Part shown: positions 54,853-63,323 of the stretch, piece after piece
Numbering within the stretch: the stretch's first letter is position 1
How the letters are laid out: every line of letters begins with the position of its first letter
Origin: Streptomyces sp. NBC_00341
Lineage (GTDB): Bacteria; Actinomycetota; Actinomycetes; Streptomycetales; Streptomycetaceae
Direction: 5' to 3'
Length of the DNA stretch: 64,000 nucleotides
Assembly (NCBI RefSeq): GCF_041435055.1
Contig: NZ_CP108002.1
Coordinates: forward strand, 2,852,001 to 2,916,000
Made by a program: the position numbers and the translations under genes
Notes under the pieces: generated by a model
Seen by the model: only the letters and a program-made list of their open reading frames with translations
Databases searched by the model: none
Told to the model about the DNA's origin: nothing

Positions 54853-55366
54853 TCAGCAGGACGAACGCGGCGAGCGAGAGCGCTGTCCGGGCCTGGTGAA
54901 GGATGTTCCAGCGAGCCTCGAACGCGGTACGGGCCACGCTGTCGGCCTTCTCGCCGCCCTCGCCGACCCCGCCCGGTGCCGCTGCGGCCGATACCGGCAC
55001 CGAGGCGGGCGCGGGCACCGGTTCGGACACCGGTCTCGCTGCGGCGAGGGCCTTGTTGAGCGGGATGTTGCCCGCGATCGTGACCACGTGGGAGACGACG
55101 GAGCAGGCCAGCGCCCCGGCCACCAGCGGCCATTTCCAGTGGTCGGTCCCGGCGACGAGTGTGATGGCGGGAAAGACGATCACGCCGAGGAAGACAATCA
55201 CGAACCCGGGTCCGGGGACCTTCTCGTTGATGCGACGCATCGCGGCCGTGAATCCGTCGTCCGGCAGGGCCGCGAGGCCGGGCATGACGACGACCAGGAA
55301 CGTCAGCAGGAATCCCGCGTACAGGCCGGTCGTGGTCACGGCGAGGGCGAGGAACAAGGAGGCCAT
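54836..55366 (-). CDS. DUF1772 membrane protein
   Basis: 176 residues with four hydrophobic helices (LFLALAVTTTGLYAGFLLTF, FVIVFLGVIVFPAITLV, LVAGALACSVVSHVVTIAGN, ALSLAAFVLLIIAAD). The pattern, including NIPLNKAL after helix 3 and W-x4-H at FEARWNILHQARTALS, is that of DUF1772 (anthrone-oxygenase-like) proteins. An insert rich in Pro/Ala/Val between helices 3 and 4 is not usual. ATG 55366 was chosen as the start; its ribosome site is weak. Confidence 0.82.
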   Translation of the reverse strand: MASLFLALAVTTTGLYAGFLLTFLVVVMPGLAALPDDGFTAAMRRINEKVPGPGFVIVFLGVIVFPAITLVAGTDHWKWPLVAGALACSVVSHVVTIAGNIPLNKALAAARPVSEPVPAPASVPVSAAAAPGGVGEGGEKADSVARTAFEARWNILHQARTALSLAAFVLLIIAAD

Positions 55367-55492
55367 GGGCTCATCATGGCTCAGCGGCCCCCGCCGCACA
55401 GCTGGAATTCGCATGCCCGTGCGACCGCAGGCCCTCCGTCAGGACCGGGACCGGTGAGGGCCGGGCCCGGGTGAGGGCCGGCCCGGTCCGCG

Positions 55493-57103
55493 TCAGCCCA
55501 TCTCCCCCTCTCCGGTGTCCGCCGTCGTGTCGCCCCGGCCGCCCCCGAGCGCGTCCGCGCCGCTGATCGCGGAGGCCAGTCTCGACACGGCGTCGTCCTC
55601 CGTCTGCGAGGCCAGCGTCTTTGCCCTGGCGGCGAGTTCAGCGAGACCGGGCGCGCCCGGGAGCTCGCCGCCGCGCAGGGTCTCGGCGAAGTAGGCCGCG
55701 ACCGCGGTCACTTGGAGCCGGGTGCTGCGGCCGCCCCAGAGCCGTCCCCCGATCGCCCCGGTCTCCACCTCGCCCGTCTCCTCGTGCGCGGCCCGGCTCC
55801 TGGGGTCCAGCCAGCGGACCGTGGCGGTGGCCACATGGCCCGAGGCACCGTCCCGCAGGCGCACGGCGTAGAGCGCCGTCACCGTGTGCCCCGGGCCGAC
55901 CTCGCCGCCGTCCACCCGGTCGTCGCGGAAGTCCTCGTCGGCCACCTCGCGGTCCTCGTAGCCGATCAGCTTGAACTTCTGGACGGTCTTCGGGTCGAAG
56001 GCCACCTGTGCCTTGGCGTCGCGCGCCGTCAGTTCGAGGTGCGCGGGCAGCTGGTCGACGAAGACCTTGCGGGCCTGCTCCTCGTCGGCGATGTACGTGG
56101 TGTGGCCGTCGCCCTTGTCGGTGAGCCGCTCCATCAGCGCGTCGCCGTAGTCGCTGCCGACCCCGACCCCGAAGAGGGTGATGCCGTACTCGCGGCGGGC
56201 GGAGCCGATGCGTTCGAGGATCGCGTCGGCGTCGGTCTCGCCGGTGTTGGCCAGCGCGTCGGAGAGCAGGACGACCCGGTTGTTGGCGCCCTTGCGGTGA
56301 CCGTCCACCGCCTCCTCGTATCCGCGCCCGACGCCGGCCTCCACGTTGGTGGAGTCGGTGGCCTCCATGGAGTCGACCGCGTCGTGGATCTTCCCCCGGT
56401 GGTCGCGCAGCCGGGTCATCGGCAGCACGGTCCTCGCCTCGTCGCTGAAGGTGACCAGGGAGACGGAATCGTCGTCGCGCAGTTCGTCGGTGAGGGTGGA
56501 GAGCGAGCTCTTCACCAGGCCGAGCCGGTCGGCGGCGGCCATCGAGCCGGAGATGTCGACGACGAAGGTGAGGGCGGCGGGCGGCCGTTCGGCGGCGGGC
56601 GGCGCGGCTCTGGTCGCCAGGCCGACCCGGACCAGCGACCAGTCGCCGCCCTCGGCACCGGCCCGCGCCCCATCCACGGAGACGGTGAATCCGTTCCCCT
56701 TCGGGCGCGGGTAGCCCTGCCGGAAGCTGTTGACGAACTCCTCCGGACGGACGGTCCCGGGATCGGGCAGCCTGCCGTCCTCGAGCGTGCGGCGCGCGTA
56801 TCCGTAGGAAGCGGTGTCCACGTCCAGGGCGAAGGTGGACAGGTAGTCGGGCGCCACGGACCTCTCCGGCCCGTCCGCCTTCCTCTCCCCGTCCGGCGCC
56901 TGCGCGCCGCTCTCCGCCCCGCCGCCCTTCGCGCCGTTCCCGGTGGCGGCCGGGGCGGGCGCTCCACGGCGGTCAGCGGTGGAGCTCTTGGCCCCGCTCC
57001 CCTCCCCCGAGCAGCCCGTGAGCAGCACCCCGCCCGCCAGGAGCAGCCCCAGTGCCCCTCGGTACATCCGTTCCCTGCCGTGTACGCGTGTCCGGCGATC
57101 CAT
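55493..57103 (-). CDS. VWA-domain lipoprotein (YfbK type)
   Basis: 536 residues. Signal peptide with lipobox LLTGC (C31), then a Gly/Ala-rich spacer. The YfbK-like N-terminal part includes STFALDVDTASYGYARRTL and RPEEFVNSF. The VWA domain begins near residue 175 with an intact MIDAS (D183-I-S185-G-S187) and continues with VVLLSDALANTGETDAD. Beta-rich and helical C-terminal parts follow. It is anchored on the outer face of the membrane. The ATG at 57103 has GGAGG-like purines upstream. It is downstream of the hydrolase-ABC fusion locus, though with its own start region. Confidence 0.9.
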   Translation of the reverse strand: MDRRTRVHGRERMYRGALGLLLAGGVLLTGCSGEGSGAKSSTADRRGAPAPAATGNGAKGGGAESGAQAPDGERKADGPERSVAPDYLSTFALDVDTASYGYARRTLEDGRLPDPGTVRPEEFVNSFRQGYPRPKGNGFTVSVDGARAGAEGGDWSLVRVGLATRAAPPAAERPPAALTFVVDISGSMAAADRLGLVKSSLSTLTDELRDDDSVSLVTFSDEARTVLPMTRLRDHRGKIHDAVDSMEATDSTNVEAGVGRGYEEAVDGHRKGANNRVVLLSDALANTGETDADAILERIGSARREYGITLFGVGVGSDYGDALMERLTDKGDGHTTYIADEEQARKVFVDQLPAHLELTARDAKAQVAFDPKTVQKFKLIGYEDREVADEDFRDDRVDGGEVGPGHTVTALYAVRLRDGASGHVATATVRWLDPRSRAAHEETGEVETGAIGGRLWGGRSTRLQVTAVAAYFAETLRGGELPGAPGLAELAARAKTLASQTEDDAVSRLASAISGADALGGGRGDTTADTGEGEMG

Positions 57104-57239
57104 CCCCGTACCCCCCTCTGCTTCGTCGCGTCCCCATGCGTGGATGTGACGTGCGAGCGGGGTACGGGGAGCCGGTGGGCAGGTTGCGGATGAGTCTCGA
57201 TGCGGCAACGGTGAGGGGGAGTTCAGCGGGGTCCCGGGT

Positions 57240-58118
57240 TCAGGACACGATGTCCTTGCGGCTGAACCCCCGGAAGGCGAGCGCGAACAGGATCAGGGCG
57301 TACGCCACCGAGACGGAGGCGCCCTTCACCATGCCGCCCCACTCCAGCTCGGGCTGGAGCGCGTCCGCCCAGGCGAACTGCCAGTGCGCGGGCAGGAAGT
57401 CGCGCCAGGAGCCGAGCGCGGTGACCGCGTCCAGCACGTTGCCGACGATGGTCAGCCCGACCGCGCCGCCGACCGCGCCCAGCGGGGCGTCCGTCCTGGT
57501 CGACAGCCAGAACGCCAGTCCGGCGGTGACGAGTTGGGAGACGAAGATGAACGCGACGACCAGCGCGAGCCGGGGCACGGTGTCCCCGGTCGCGAGCGCG
57601 CCCCCGGTGGGCAGTTCGAGCGGCCCCCAGCCGTACGCGGCGGCTCCGGCGGCCAGCGCGACGAGCGGCAGCAGCACCATCGCGGCCAGGCTGAAGCCGA
57701 GCGCCACGACGAGCTTGCTCCACAGCAGCCGGGCCCGGGGCACCGGCGCCGCCAGCAGATAGCGCAGCGAGGACCAGCCGGCCTCAGAGGCGACGGTGTC
57801 ACCGCAGAACAGCGCGACCGGGACCACGAGCAGGAAGCCGGCCGAGACGAACAGGGTGGTCGCGGCGAAGTTCGCGGCGGACTGGGTCGCGGTGTCCATC
57901 AGGGTGAGCCGGCCGCCGCCCCCGGGCCCGCCGTCCGGGGTGCCGCCGATCGCGAACGCGATGATCAGGATGAACGGCAGGGCGGCCAGCACTCCGCCCA
58001 TCAGGAGGGTGCGCCGCCTGCGCAGCTGCCGGGCGGCCTCCACCCGCAGCGGGAGGGTGTGCCGGGCGCGGTATCCGGGCGCTTCCGGTGCTTCGGTGAC
58101 TTCGGCTGCGGTACTCAT
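57240..58118 (-). CDS. ABC transporter permease paired with the hydrolase-ATPase fusion
   Basis: 292 residues with six hydrophobic helices (TLLMGGVLAALPFILIIAFA, FAATTLFVSAGFLLVVPVAL, LLWSKLVVALGFSLAAMVLL, LALVVAFIFVSQLVTAGLAF). It belongs to the ABC-2-like permeases (GDTVASEAGWSSLRYLLAAP). It starts at ATG 58118, overlapping the stop of the fusion gene (ATGA), so the two are translated together and likely form one transporter. Function: export of an unknown substrate. Confidence 0.85.
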   Translation of the reverse strand: MSTAAEVTEAPEAPGYRARHTLPLRVEAARQLRRRRTLLMGGVLAALPFILIIAFAIGGTPDGGPGGGGRLTLMDTATQSAANFAATTLFVSAGFLLVVPVALFCGDTVASEAGWSSLRYLLAAPVPRARLLWSKLVVALGFSLAAMVLLPLVALAAGAAAYGWGPLELPTGGALATGDTVPRLALVVAFIFVSQLVTAGLAFWLSTRTDAPLGAVGGAVGLTIVGNVLDAVTALGSWRDFLPAHWQFAWADALQPELEWGGMVKGASVSVAYALILFALAFRGFSRKDIVS

Positions 58119-60775
58119 GCGGAGCCTCCGGAGATCAGGGTGAGGAACGCGTCCTCCAGGCGGCGGTGCGGTCCGACGCCGGTCAACGGGACGTCGAGGC
58201 GGACCAGTTCCGCGATCAGCTGCGAGGACGTCGCCCCGTCGAGCCGGACCAGGAGCCCGTGTCCGTCGTCCGTGCGGACGGCGGAGCCGAGGCCCGGGAG
58301 TGCGGCGATCTTCTCCACCAGGGGTTCGGTGAGCCGGTCCGCCGTGCTGACGAGCAGCATGTCGCCGGAGCCGGTGATCTCGGCGACCGGGCCCGCCTGG
58401 ACGAGCCGGCCCCGGTCCATGACCACCAGGTGGGTGCAGGACTGTTCGACCTCGGACAGGAGGTGGCTGGAGACGATGACGGTCCGGCCGCCGGCCGCGT
58501 ACCGGATCATCACGTCCCGCATCTCGCGGATCTGGGGCGGGTCGAGGCCGTTGGTCGGCTCGTCGAGGATGAGGAGGTCCGGCATGCCCAGCATGGCCTG
58601 GGCGATGGCGAGCCGCTGCCGCATGCCCTGCGAGTACGTGCGGACCGCGCGGGCCAGTGCGTCACCGAGCCCGGCGATCTCCAGGGCCTCTTCGATGCGG
58701 GAGTCGGCGGCGGGCCGTCCGGTGGCCTGCCAGTACAGCTCCAGGTTGGCGCGCCCGGACAGGTGCGGCAGGAATCCGGCCCCCTCGACGAAGGACCCGA
58801 CCCGGGACAGGACGGGCGCCCCGGGCCGGATGGCCCGCCCGAAGACCCGGATCTCTCCCTCGTCGGGGGTGATGAGCCCCATCAGCATGCGCAGCGTGGT
58901 GGTCTTGCCCGCGCCGTTGGGGCCGAGGAGCCCGAGCACCTGGCCCTTCTCGACGCGGAAGGACAGCTCGCGGACGGCATACCTGTCGGCGGACCTGGCG
59001 TACTTCTTCGACAGGCCGGTGATCTGGAGCGGTACGTCGGTGAGCGCGGGGTCCGGGGCGGGGGTGGTGGTCCGGCGCCGCGTGGTGAGCAGCAGGGCGG
59101 CGGCGATCAGGGCGGCGACGGCCGGCAGCGCCCAGGTCCACCGGGGCAGCCCGGCGGCGGCGGTCGTGAGGCCGGGCACGGTGGGGATGGTGAGCGGGCT
59201 GTCGAGGGAGACGGTGTACGTGGTCGGCGCGGCCGGGGAGGCGTAGCCGAGGTCGGTGGCGGCCAGTACGAGCCGCAGCCGGTGTCCGGAGTCGAATTCG
59301 TGGTCGACGGCGGGCAGGTTCAGCGTGAGGGGCTTGCCCTGCTGGTCCGGGGTGATCCGGTAGGGGGTGACGAGCTGGGAGGGCAGGGACTGCTGCTTGC
59401 CGTCCGGCGATACGTCGTACACCTTGCCGAACAGCACCGCGTCGCCCTTGCCCGCCTTGACGTTCACGCGGACGGTCGGTGAGCCGGTGACGCGGCGCGC
59501 GGTCTTCAGCGGGGCGGATTCGAAGCGGGCGTTCTGTCCGGGGAAGTCGACGGAGAGCCCCCCGCCGAAGTTGGACAGCTGGGCGAGGCCGCCGCCGAGG
59601 CCGGGAACGGCGGAGATGGCGGGCGGTCCCGCTCCGGCGGGGTTGTTGAACGTCTGGGCCCCGCCGCGCAGTTCCACCGGTTCGCCGCCGCTGTGCAGTC
59701 CGGGGTAGCTGTCGCCGCTCGCGCCCCGGGTGAGGGCGGCCCCGTCGGTGGAGTCGATGCCTCCGGTCCGGGTGACGCGGAAGGCCGGTCCGGTGTCGGT
59801 GCCCTCGTCGTCCTTGAGGTAGCGGTCGAACCAGCTGGTGACCCGTTGCCGTACCCGGTGGGACTCCTTGTCGCCGCCGTCGTGTCCGCCGGCGACCCAG
59901 TCGACGGAGACCGGCGCGCCGTTCGCCTTGATGGCCTTCGCCATGGCGTCGGCCTCGCCGAGCGGGAAGAGCGAGTCGGCCTGTCCCTGCATGATCAGTG
60001 CGGGCACCTTGATGCGGTCGGCCACGGCGCTCGGTGACCGCTCGGTGAGCAGGGCGCGGGCGGCGGCGTCCGGCTTCCCGCTGACGGCGACCCGCTGGTA
60101 CATCTCGCAGAGCTGCTTCTCCAGGTTGTCGCAGCCGCCGCCGGTGGTCAGGAAGATCCCGGCCCAGAGCTTCTTGAAGACCCCGTCGGGGAACAGCGCG
60201 TCCGCGAGGTTCCAGTACGTCATCTCCGGGGCGATGGCGTCGACGCGCCGGTCGTACCCGGCGGCCAGCAGCGAGATCGCCCCGCCGTAGGAGGCGCCCG
60301 TGACCCCGACCCTGGGATCGCCCGAGGCGTCGAGCCGCACCTCGGGCTGCCGGGCCAGCCAGTCGATCAGCCGGGAGACGTCCTTCACCTCGGCGTCGGG
60401 TGCGTTGAGGGAGGTCTTCCCGCCGGACTTGCCGAAGCCCCGGGCGGACCAGGTCAGCACGGCGTATCCGTCGCGGGCCAGCTGCTGCGCCTGGGACCGG
60501 GAGTTGTCCTTGGTGCGGCCGTAGCCGTGGCCGATGAGCACGGCGGGCCTGCGCTCCGAGCCTCCGGTGGTGAAGTACGAGGTGTCGATGGACACCCCGT
60601 CGATGCGCATCATCCGGTCCTGGCGGTGCACGGCCGGCGCGCTGTCGTCGGCCACGGCGGTCCAGGTGCCCGCACCGGCCAGCACCACGAACGCGGCGAT
60701 GCCGGCCGCCCACCGGCCTCGGGCGCGGGGCAGCAGGCGTCGCCACCGGGACGTACGGGCGTGAGGGGTCTCCAT
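58115..60775 (-). CDS. Fusion of secreted-side alpha/beta hydrolase and ABC ATPase
   Basis: 886 residues. After a basic N-terminus, TM1 (about 24-42, AGIAAFVVLAGAGTWTAV) leads to an X-Pro-peptidase/CocE-like hydrolase. Its triad is visible: S162 (GASYGG), D267 (MQGQADSLF) and H298 (GGHDGGD). A jelly-roll-like part follows (GSPTVRVNVKAGKGDAVLFG, PLTLNLPAVDHEF). TM2 (about 548-565) precedes a complete ABC domain: Walker A GPNGAGKTT (618-626), YSQGMRQRL, Walker B LLILDEPTNGLDP and SSHLLSEVEQ. Two TMs would place the hydrolase outside and the ATPase inside. A permease gene follows by ATGA. Single-chain joining of an extracellular enzyme to an exporter motor is unusual. Confidence 0.88.
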   Translation of the reverse strand: METPHARTSRWRRLLPRARGRWAAGIAAFVVLAGAGTWTAVADDSAPAVHRQDRMMRIDGVSIDTSYFTTGGSERRPAVLIGHGYGRTKDNSRSQAQQLARDGYAVLTWSARGFGKSGGKTSLNAPDAEVKDVSRLIDWLARQPEVRLDASGDPRVGVTGASYGGAISLLAAGYDRRVDAIAPEMTYWNLADALFPDGVFKKLWAGIFLTTGGGCDNLEKQLCEMYQRVAVSGKPDAAARALLTERSPSAVADRIKVPALIMQGQADSLFPLGEADAMAKAIKANGAPVSVDWVAGGHDGGDKESHRVRQRVTSWFDRYLKDDEGTDTGPAFRVTRTGGIDSTDGAALTRGASGDSYPGLHSGGEPVELRGGAQTFNNPAGAGPPAISAVPGLGGGLAQLSNFGGGLSVDFPGQNARFESAPLKTARRVTGSPTVRVNVKAGKGDAVLFGKVYDVSPDGKQQSLPSQLVTPYRITPDQQGKPLTLNLPAVDHEFDSGHRLRLVLAATDLGYASPAAPTTYTVSLDSPLTIPTVPGLTTAAAGLPRWTWALPAVAALIAAALLLTTRRRTTTPAPDPALTDVPLQITGLSKKYARSADRYAVRELSFRVEKGQVLGLLGPNGAGKTTTLRMLMGLITPDEGEIRVFGRAIRPGAPVLSRVGSFVEGAGFLPHLSGRANLELYWQATGRPAADSRIEEALEIAGLGDALARAVRTYSQGMRQRLAIAQAMLGMPDLLILDEPTNGLDPPQIREMRDVMIRYAAGGRTVIVSSHLLSEVEQSCTHLVVMDRGRLVQAGPVAEITGSGDMLLVSTADRLTEPLVEKIAALPGLGSAVRTDDGHGLLVRLDGATSSQLIAELVRLDVPLTGVGPHRRLEDAFLTLISGGSA

Positions 60776-60839
60776 GCGTCGAGCCTATGCGGGCCGCCAC
60801 GGCGTCCGGGCAGCCGCCAGGGGGAGGTGCCCGGCCTCC

Positions 60840-61649
60840 TCAGGGCGTACGGCGTTGCCCCGGTGTACTGCGCTCGCGGTACGGGGGTGCCGCCAGCGCC
60901 TCCGCGGTGGCGCTCGCGAAGGCCTCCGGGTTGTCGAGCATGATGTTGTGTCCGCAGTCCGGGATCGCGACCACGGACACCCCGGCAGCGGTGAGGGCGT
61001 CGGCGCCCGGCAGCCGGTCGCCCTGCGGCAGCAGGAAGGTGCGGGGAATCGTCAGCCTCACCAGGAGCTCACGCATCGTGGGGACCGTGCCCCCGGCGAG
61101 GTGGACGGCGCTGCGGTACAGGGCCTCGCGGCCGGCCAGGCGCATCGTGGACCACCAGTGGGCTCCGGCCCGGTCGCGGATCTCCTCCCATCCGCCCGCC
61201 ATGAACTCCTGCTCGGAGTAGGAGGCGATGTCACCGCTGCCTCCGGAGAGGCGGGTGGGCGGGATCGGGTCGAGATTGGCATCGACCAGGACCAGCCGGG
61301 AGACCAGCCGCGGGTGCCGGACGGCCAGAACGATGGCCACGGAGCCGCCCATGCTGTGCGCGATCAGCTCCGCGCCGGTGACACCCGCGCCGGTCAGCGC
61401 CTCGGCGAGCGCGTCGGCGTGTGATTCCAGGGTGTAGCCGAAGCCGGTCGGCCGGTCGCTGATGCCGTGGCCGAGCAGGTCGATCAGCAGGGAACGGCGG
61501 CCGGCCAGCAGCGGATGGACGGCGGTCTCCGTGAAGTAGGCGGGGGAGCTGGCACCCAGCCCGTGCACATAGACGCGGGCCGGTTCCTGCCCCGGCAGCT
61601 CGACCCAGCGGATCCGGTCACCTTCGGGTGTCACAACGGCGTTGCGCAC
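60840..61649 (-). CDS. Alpha/beta hydrolase
   Basis: 269 residues. The nucleophile elbow is AHSMGGS, the oxyanion region YVHGLGASS, the acid in the C-terminal strand TFLLPQGDRLPGADAL, and the His in PDCGHNIMLDNP. Sequence and length fit the soluble serine hydrolases related to esterases and epoxide hydrolases. It begins at GTG 61649. A 12-residue C-terminal tail is proline- and arginine-rich. Substrate unknown; it is separate from the upstream fusion protein, which has its own hydrolase. Confidence 0.88.
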   Translation of the reverse strand: MRNAVVTPEGDRIRWVELPGQEPARVYVHGLGASSPAYFTETAVHPLLAGRRSLLIDLLGHGISDRPTGFGYTLESHADALAEALTGAGVTGAELIAHSMGGSVAIVLAVRHPRLVSRLVLVDANLDPIPPTRLSGGSGDIASYSEQEFMAGGWEEIRDRAGAHWWSTMRLAGREALYRSAVHLAGGTVPTMRELLVRLTIPRTFLLPQGDRLPGADALTAAGVSVVAIPDCGHNIMLDNPEAFASATAEALAAPPYRERSTPGQRRTP

Positions 61650-61697
61650 ACTGCCCCCATTCGCATCGAGATCATCGGCTGGACTGGATCCGAGCAG

Positions 61698-62303
61698 TCA
61701 CCGTAGCCGGGGCACGCGCCCGGCAGCGGTGTACGGCGTCTCCTCCGGCAGGAGCCGGGCCGCCGCGTCGTCCGCACCCTCCCGGACCAGCTCATGGATC
61801 CGACGGGCCACCGGGGTGACATCGCGGACGGACACCGTCCACTCGTCCGCGTATCGCCGCGCCGCCTCACCGGAGAGGCCGAGCTGGAGGGAGCGGTACG
61901 GGAGCCGGTTCAGGTGCAGATCGCGCTCCGGGTCCCACTGGACGCGTGCCGGTGCGCCGCGCAGGGTGCGCTGCCAGCTCGCGTGGTCGGGGTGCACGCC
62001 CCGCTCGTAGTGCGAGAGTTCGGCGTTCGCGAGCGCCCAGTCGAAGCCCTCACGGGTGATCTCCACGGCCAGGACGGTCTCCTGACTCTCCTTCAGGGCC
62101 CAGCCGCAGCGGTACATCATCCACAGGAAGCTGGGCTTTATCCACGTCATGCGATCGCGTTTCCAGGCCGGCGGGAAGCGTCCGTCGCGGGCGGCGGGGA
62201 GGCCGAGGGAGGGGGCGTACGCCTGGTAGACGGTGAGGGTGGTGTCGGTGTGGAGCGCGCGTATCTCGTGCTGCTGCGGGGTCGGTTCGGCCGGTCGGGT
62301 CAT
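61698..62303 (-). CDS. DUF4291-family protein
   Basis: 201 residues. Conserved blocks VYQAYAPSLGLPAARDGRFP, KRDRMTWIKPSFLWMMYRCG and SQETVLAVEITREGFDWALA, then RGAPARVQWDPERD and RSLQLGLSGEAARRYADEW, are those of DUF4291. No function is established for it. ATG 62303 starts the domain; the longer reading from 62393 adds only proline-rich sequence. Confidence 0.85.
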   Translation of the reverse strand: MTRPAEPTPQQHEIRALHTDTTLTVYQAYAPSLGLPAARDGRFPPAWKRDRMTWIKPSFLWMMYRCGWALKESQETVLAVEITREGFDWALANAELSHYERGVHPDHASWQRTLRGAPARVQWDPERDLHLNRLPYRSLQLGLSGEAARRYADEWTVSVRDVTPVARRIHELVREGADDAAARLLPEETPYTAAGRVPRLR

Positions 62304-62523
62304 GCGGACATCCCAGCACGGTGGTGCGTGCGGGGCGAACGGGTTTCCGGTGACGGGGAGCGGCGCCGGACCGTGTGCCCGCGTCCGTGTCATCCACGGA
62401 CACTGACATTCGTCATACGGAGGTCAGTACTCCCGGCTCTGCCGCGCACCCGGGCCCGGACGCCAGTCTGTACGTATCGGAAGCGGAGGCCGCGAGGGCG
62501 CCGCCGATACGGGAGGAACCCCC

Positions 62524-63240
62524 ATGAGCAGCCCGGCCGTCACTGTCGCCGCACCCGCTGCCGACACCCGGTCCGGCGCCGTCGCGTTCTCGCCGCGCAA
62601 GGCGATGCTGGAGAGCCTGGCGCCGCTGGTCGTGGATGTGGCGGTGCCGCTCGTCTCGTACTACGTGCTGAAGGCGGCGGGCCTGGGCACGTTCGGGGCG
62701 CTGGCCTGGAGCAGTGTGGTGCCGGCGGTGCGGACCGTGTGGGGGGTGGCGCGGGAGCGGCGCCTCAACGCTCTCGCCGCGCTGATGGTGGCGGTCAACG
62801 CGGTCGGGCTGCTGCTGAGCCTGGTGGCGGGTGACCCCCGGCTGATGCTGCTCAAGGACAGCGGGGTGAGCAGCACGATCGGTCTGGTGGTTCTGGTGTC
62901 CGCGCTGCGGGGGCGGCCGATGATGTCGGCCGGGCTGCGGCCGTGGCTGACCCGGGGCGAGGCGGCCAAGTCCGCTGCCTGGCAGCGGCTTTCCACCGGT
63001 TCGGACGACGCGTTCCGGCGGGCGGAGGCGCGGTTCTCCGTGGTGTGGGGTGTGGCGCTGCTGGGTGAGTGCGCGGTGCGGGCCGTGGGCGCGTACACCG
63101 TTCCGGTCGAGACGATGGTGTGGGGCGGCCAGGTGGCCCTGATCGCCGCGATGCTTATCGCGTTCGTCGTCTCGGGGCGGACGGCGGTCGTTCCGATGGA
63201 GCGGATGATCGAGGAAGCGGTCGCCGGACAGCAGCGCTGA
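62524..63240 (+). CDS. VC0807-like integral membrane protein
   Basis: 238 residues with five to six hydrophobic helices (LAPLVVDVAVPLVSYYVLKA, LNALAALMVAVNAVGLLLSL, SSTIGLVVLVSALRG, MVWGGQVALIAAMLIAFVVS). The pattern, with KDSG and RGRPM in the loop after helix 3, is that of the VC0807/DUF3159-type family related to septation protein A. A charged N-terminus precedes helix 1. Role unknown. Confidence 0.72.
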   Translation: MSSPAVTVAAPAADTRSGAVAFSPRKAMLESLAPLVVDVAVPLVSYYVLKAAGLGTFGALAWSSVVPAVRTVWGVARERRLNALAALMVAVNAVGLLLSLVAGDPRLMLLKDSGVSSTIGLVVLVSALRGRPMMSAGLRPWLTRGEAAKSAAWQRLSTGSDDAFRRAEARFSVVWGVALLGECAVRAVGAYTVPVETMVWGGQVALIAAMLIAFVVSGRTAVVPMERMIEEAVAGQQR

Positions 63241-63256
63241 CAAGCGCTCAGGAACC

Positions 63257-63293
63257 ACCGCAGGGCCGCCTCCCGGGGGAGCGGCCCTGCGGT
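63257..63293. terminator. Bidirectional terminator between convergent genes
   Basis: A perfect 13-bp stem (ACCGCAGGGCCGC / GCGGCCCTGCGGT) with an 11-nt loop lies between the membrane-protein gene and the convergent dehydrogenase gene. Confidence 0.78.
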
Positions 63294-63323
63294 TGCGTGC
63301 GGGTGCGGTTCAGGTGCGTGGTG

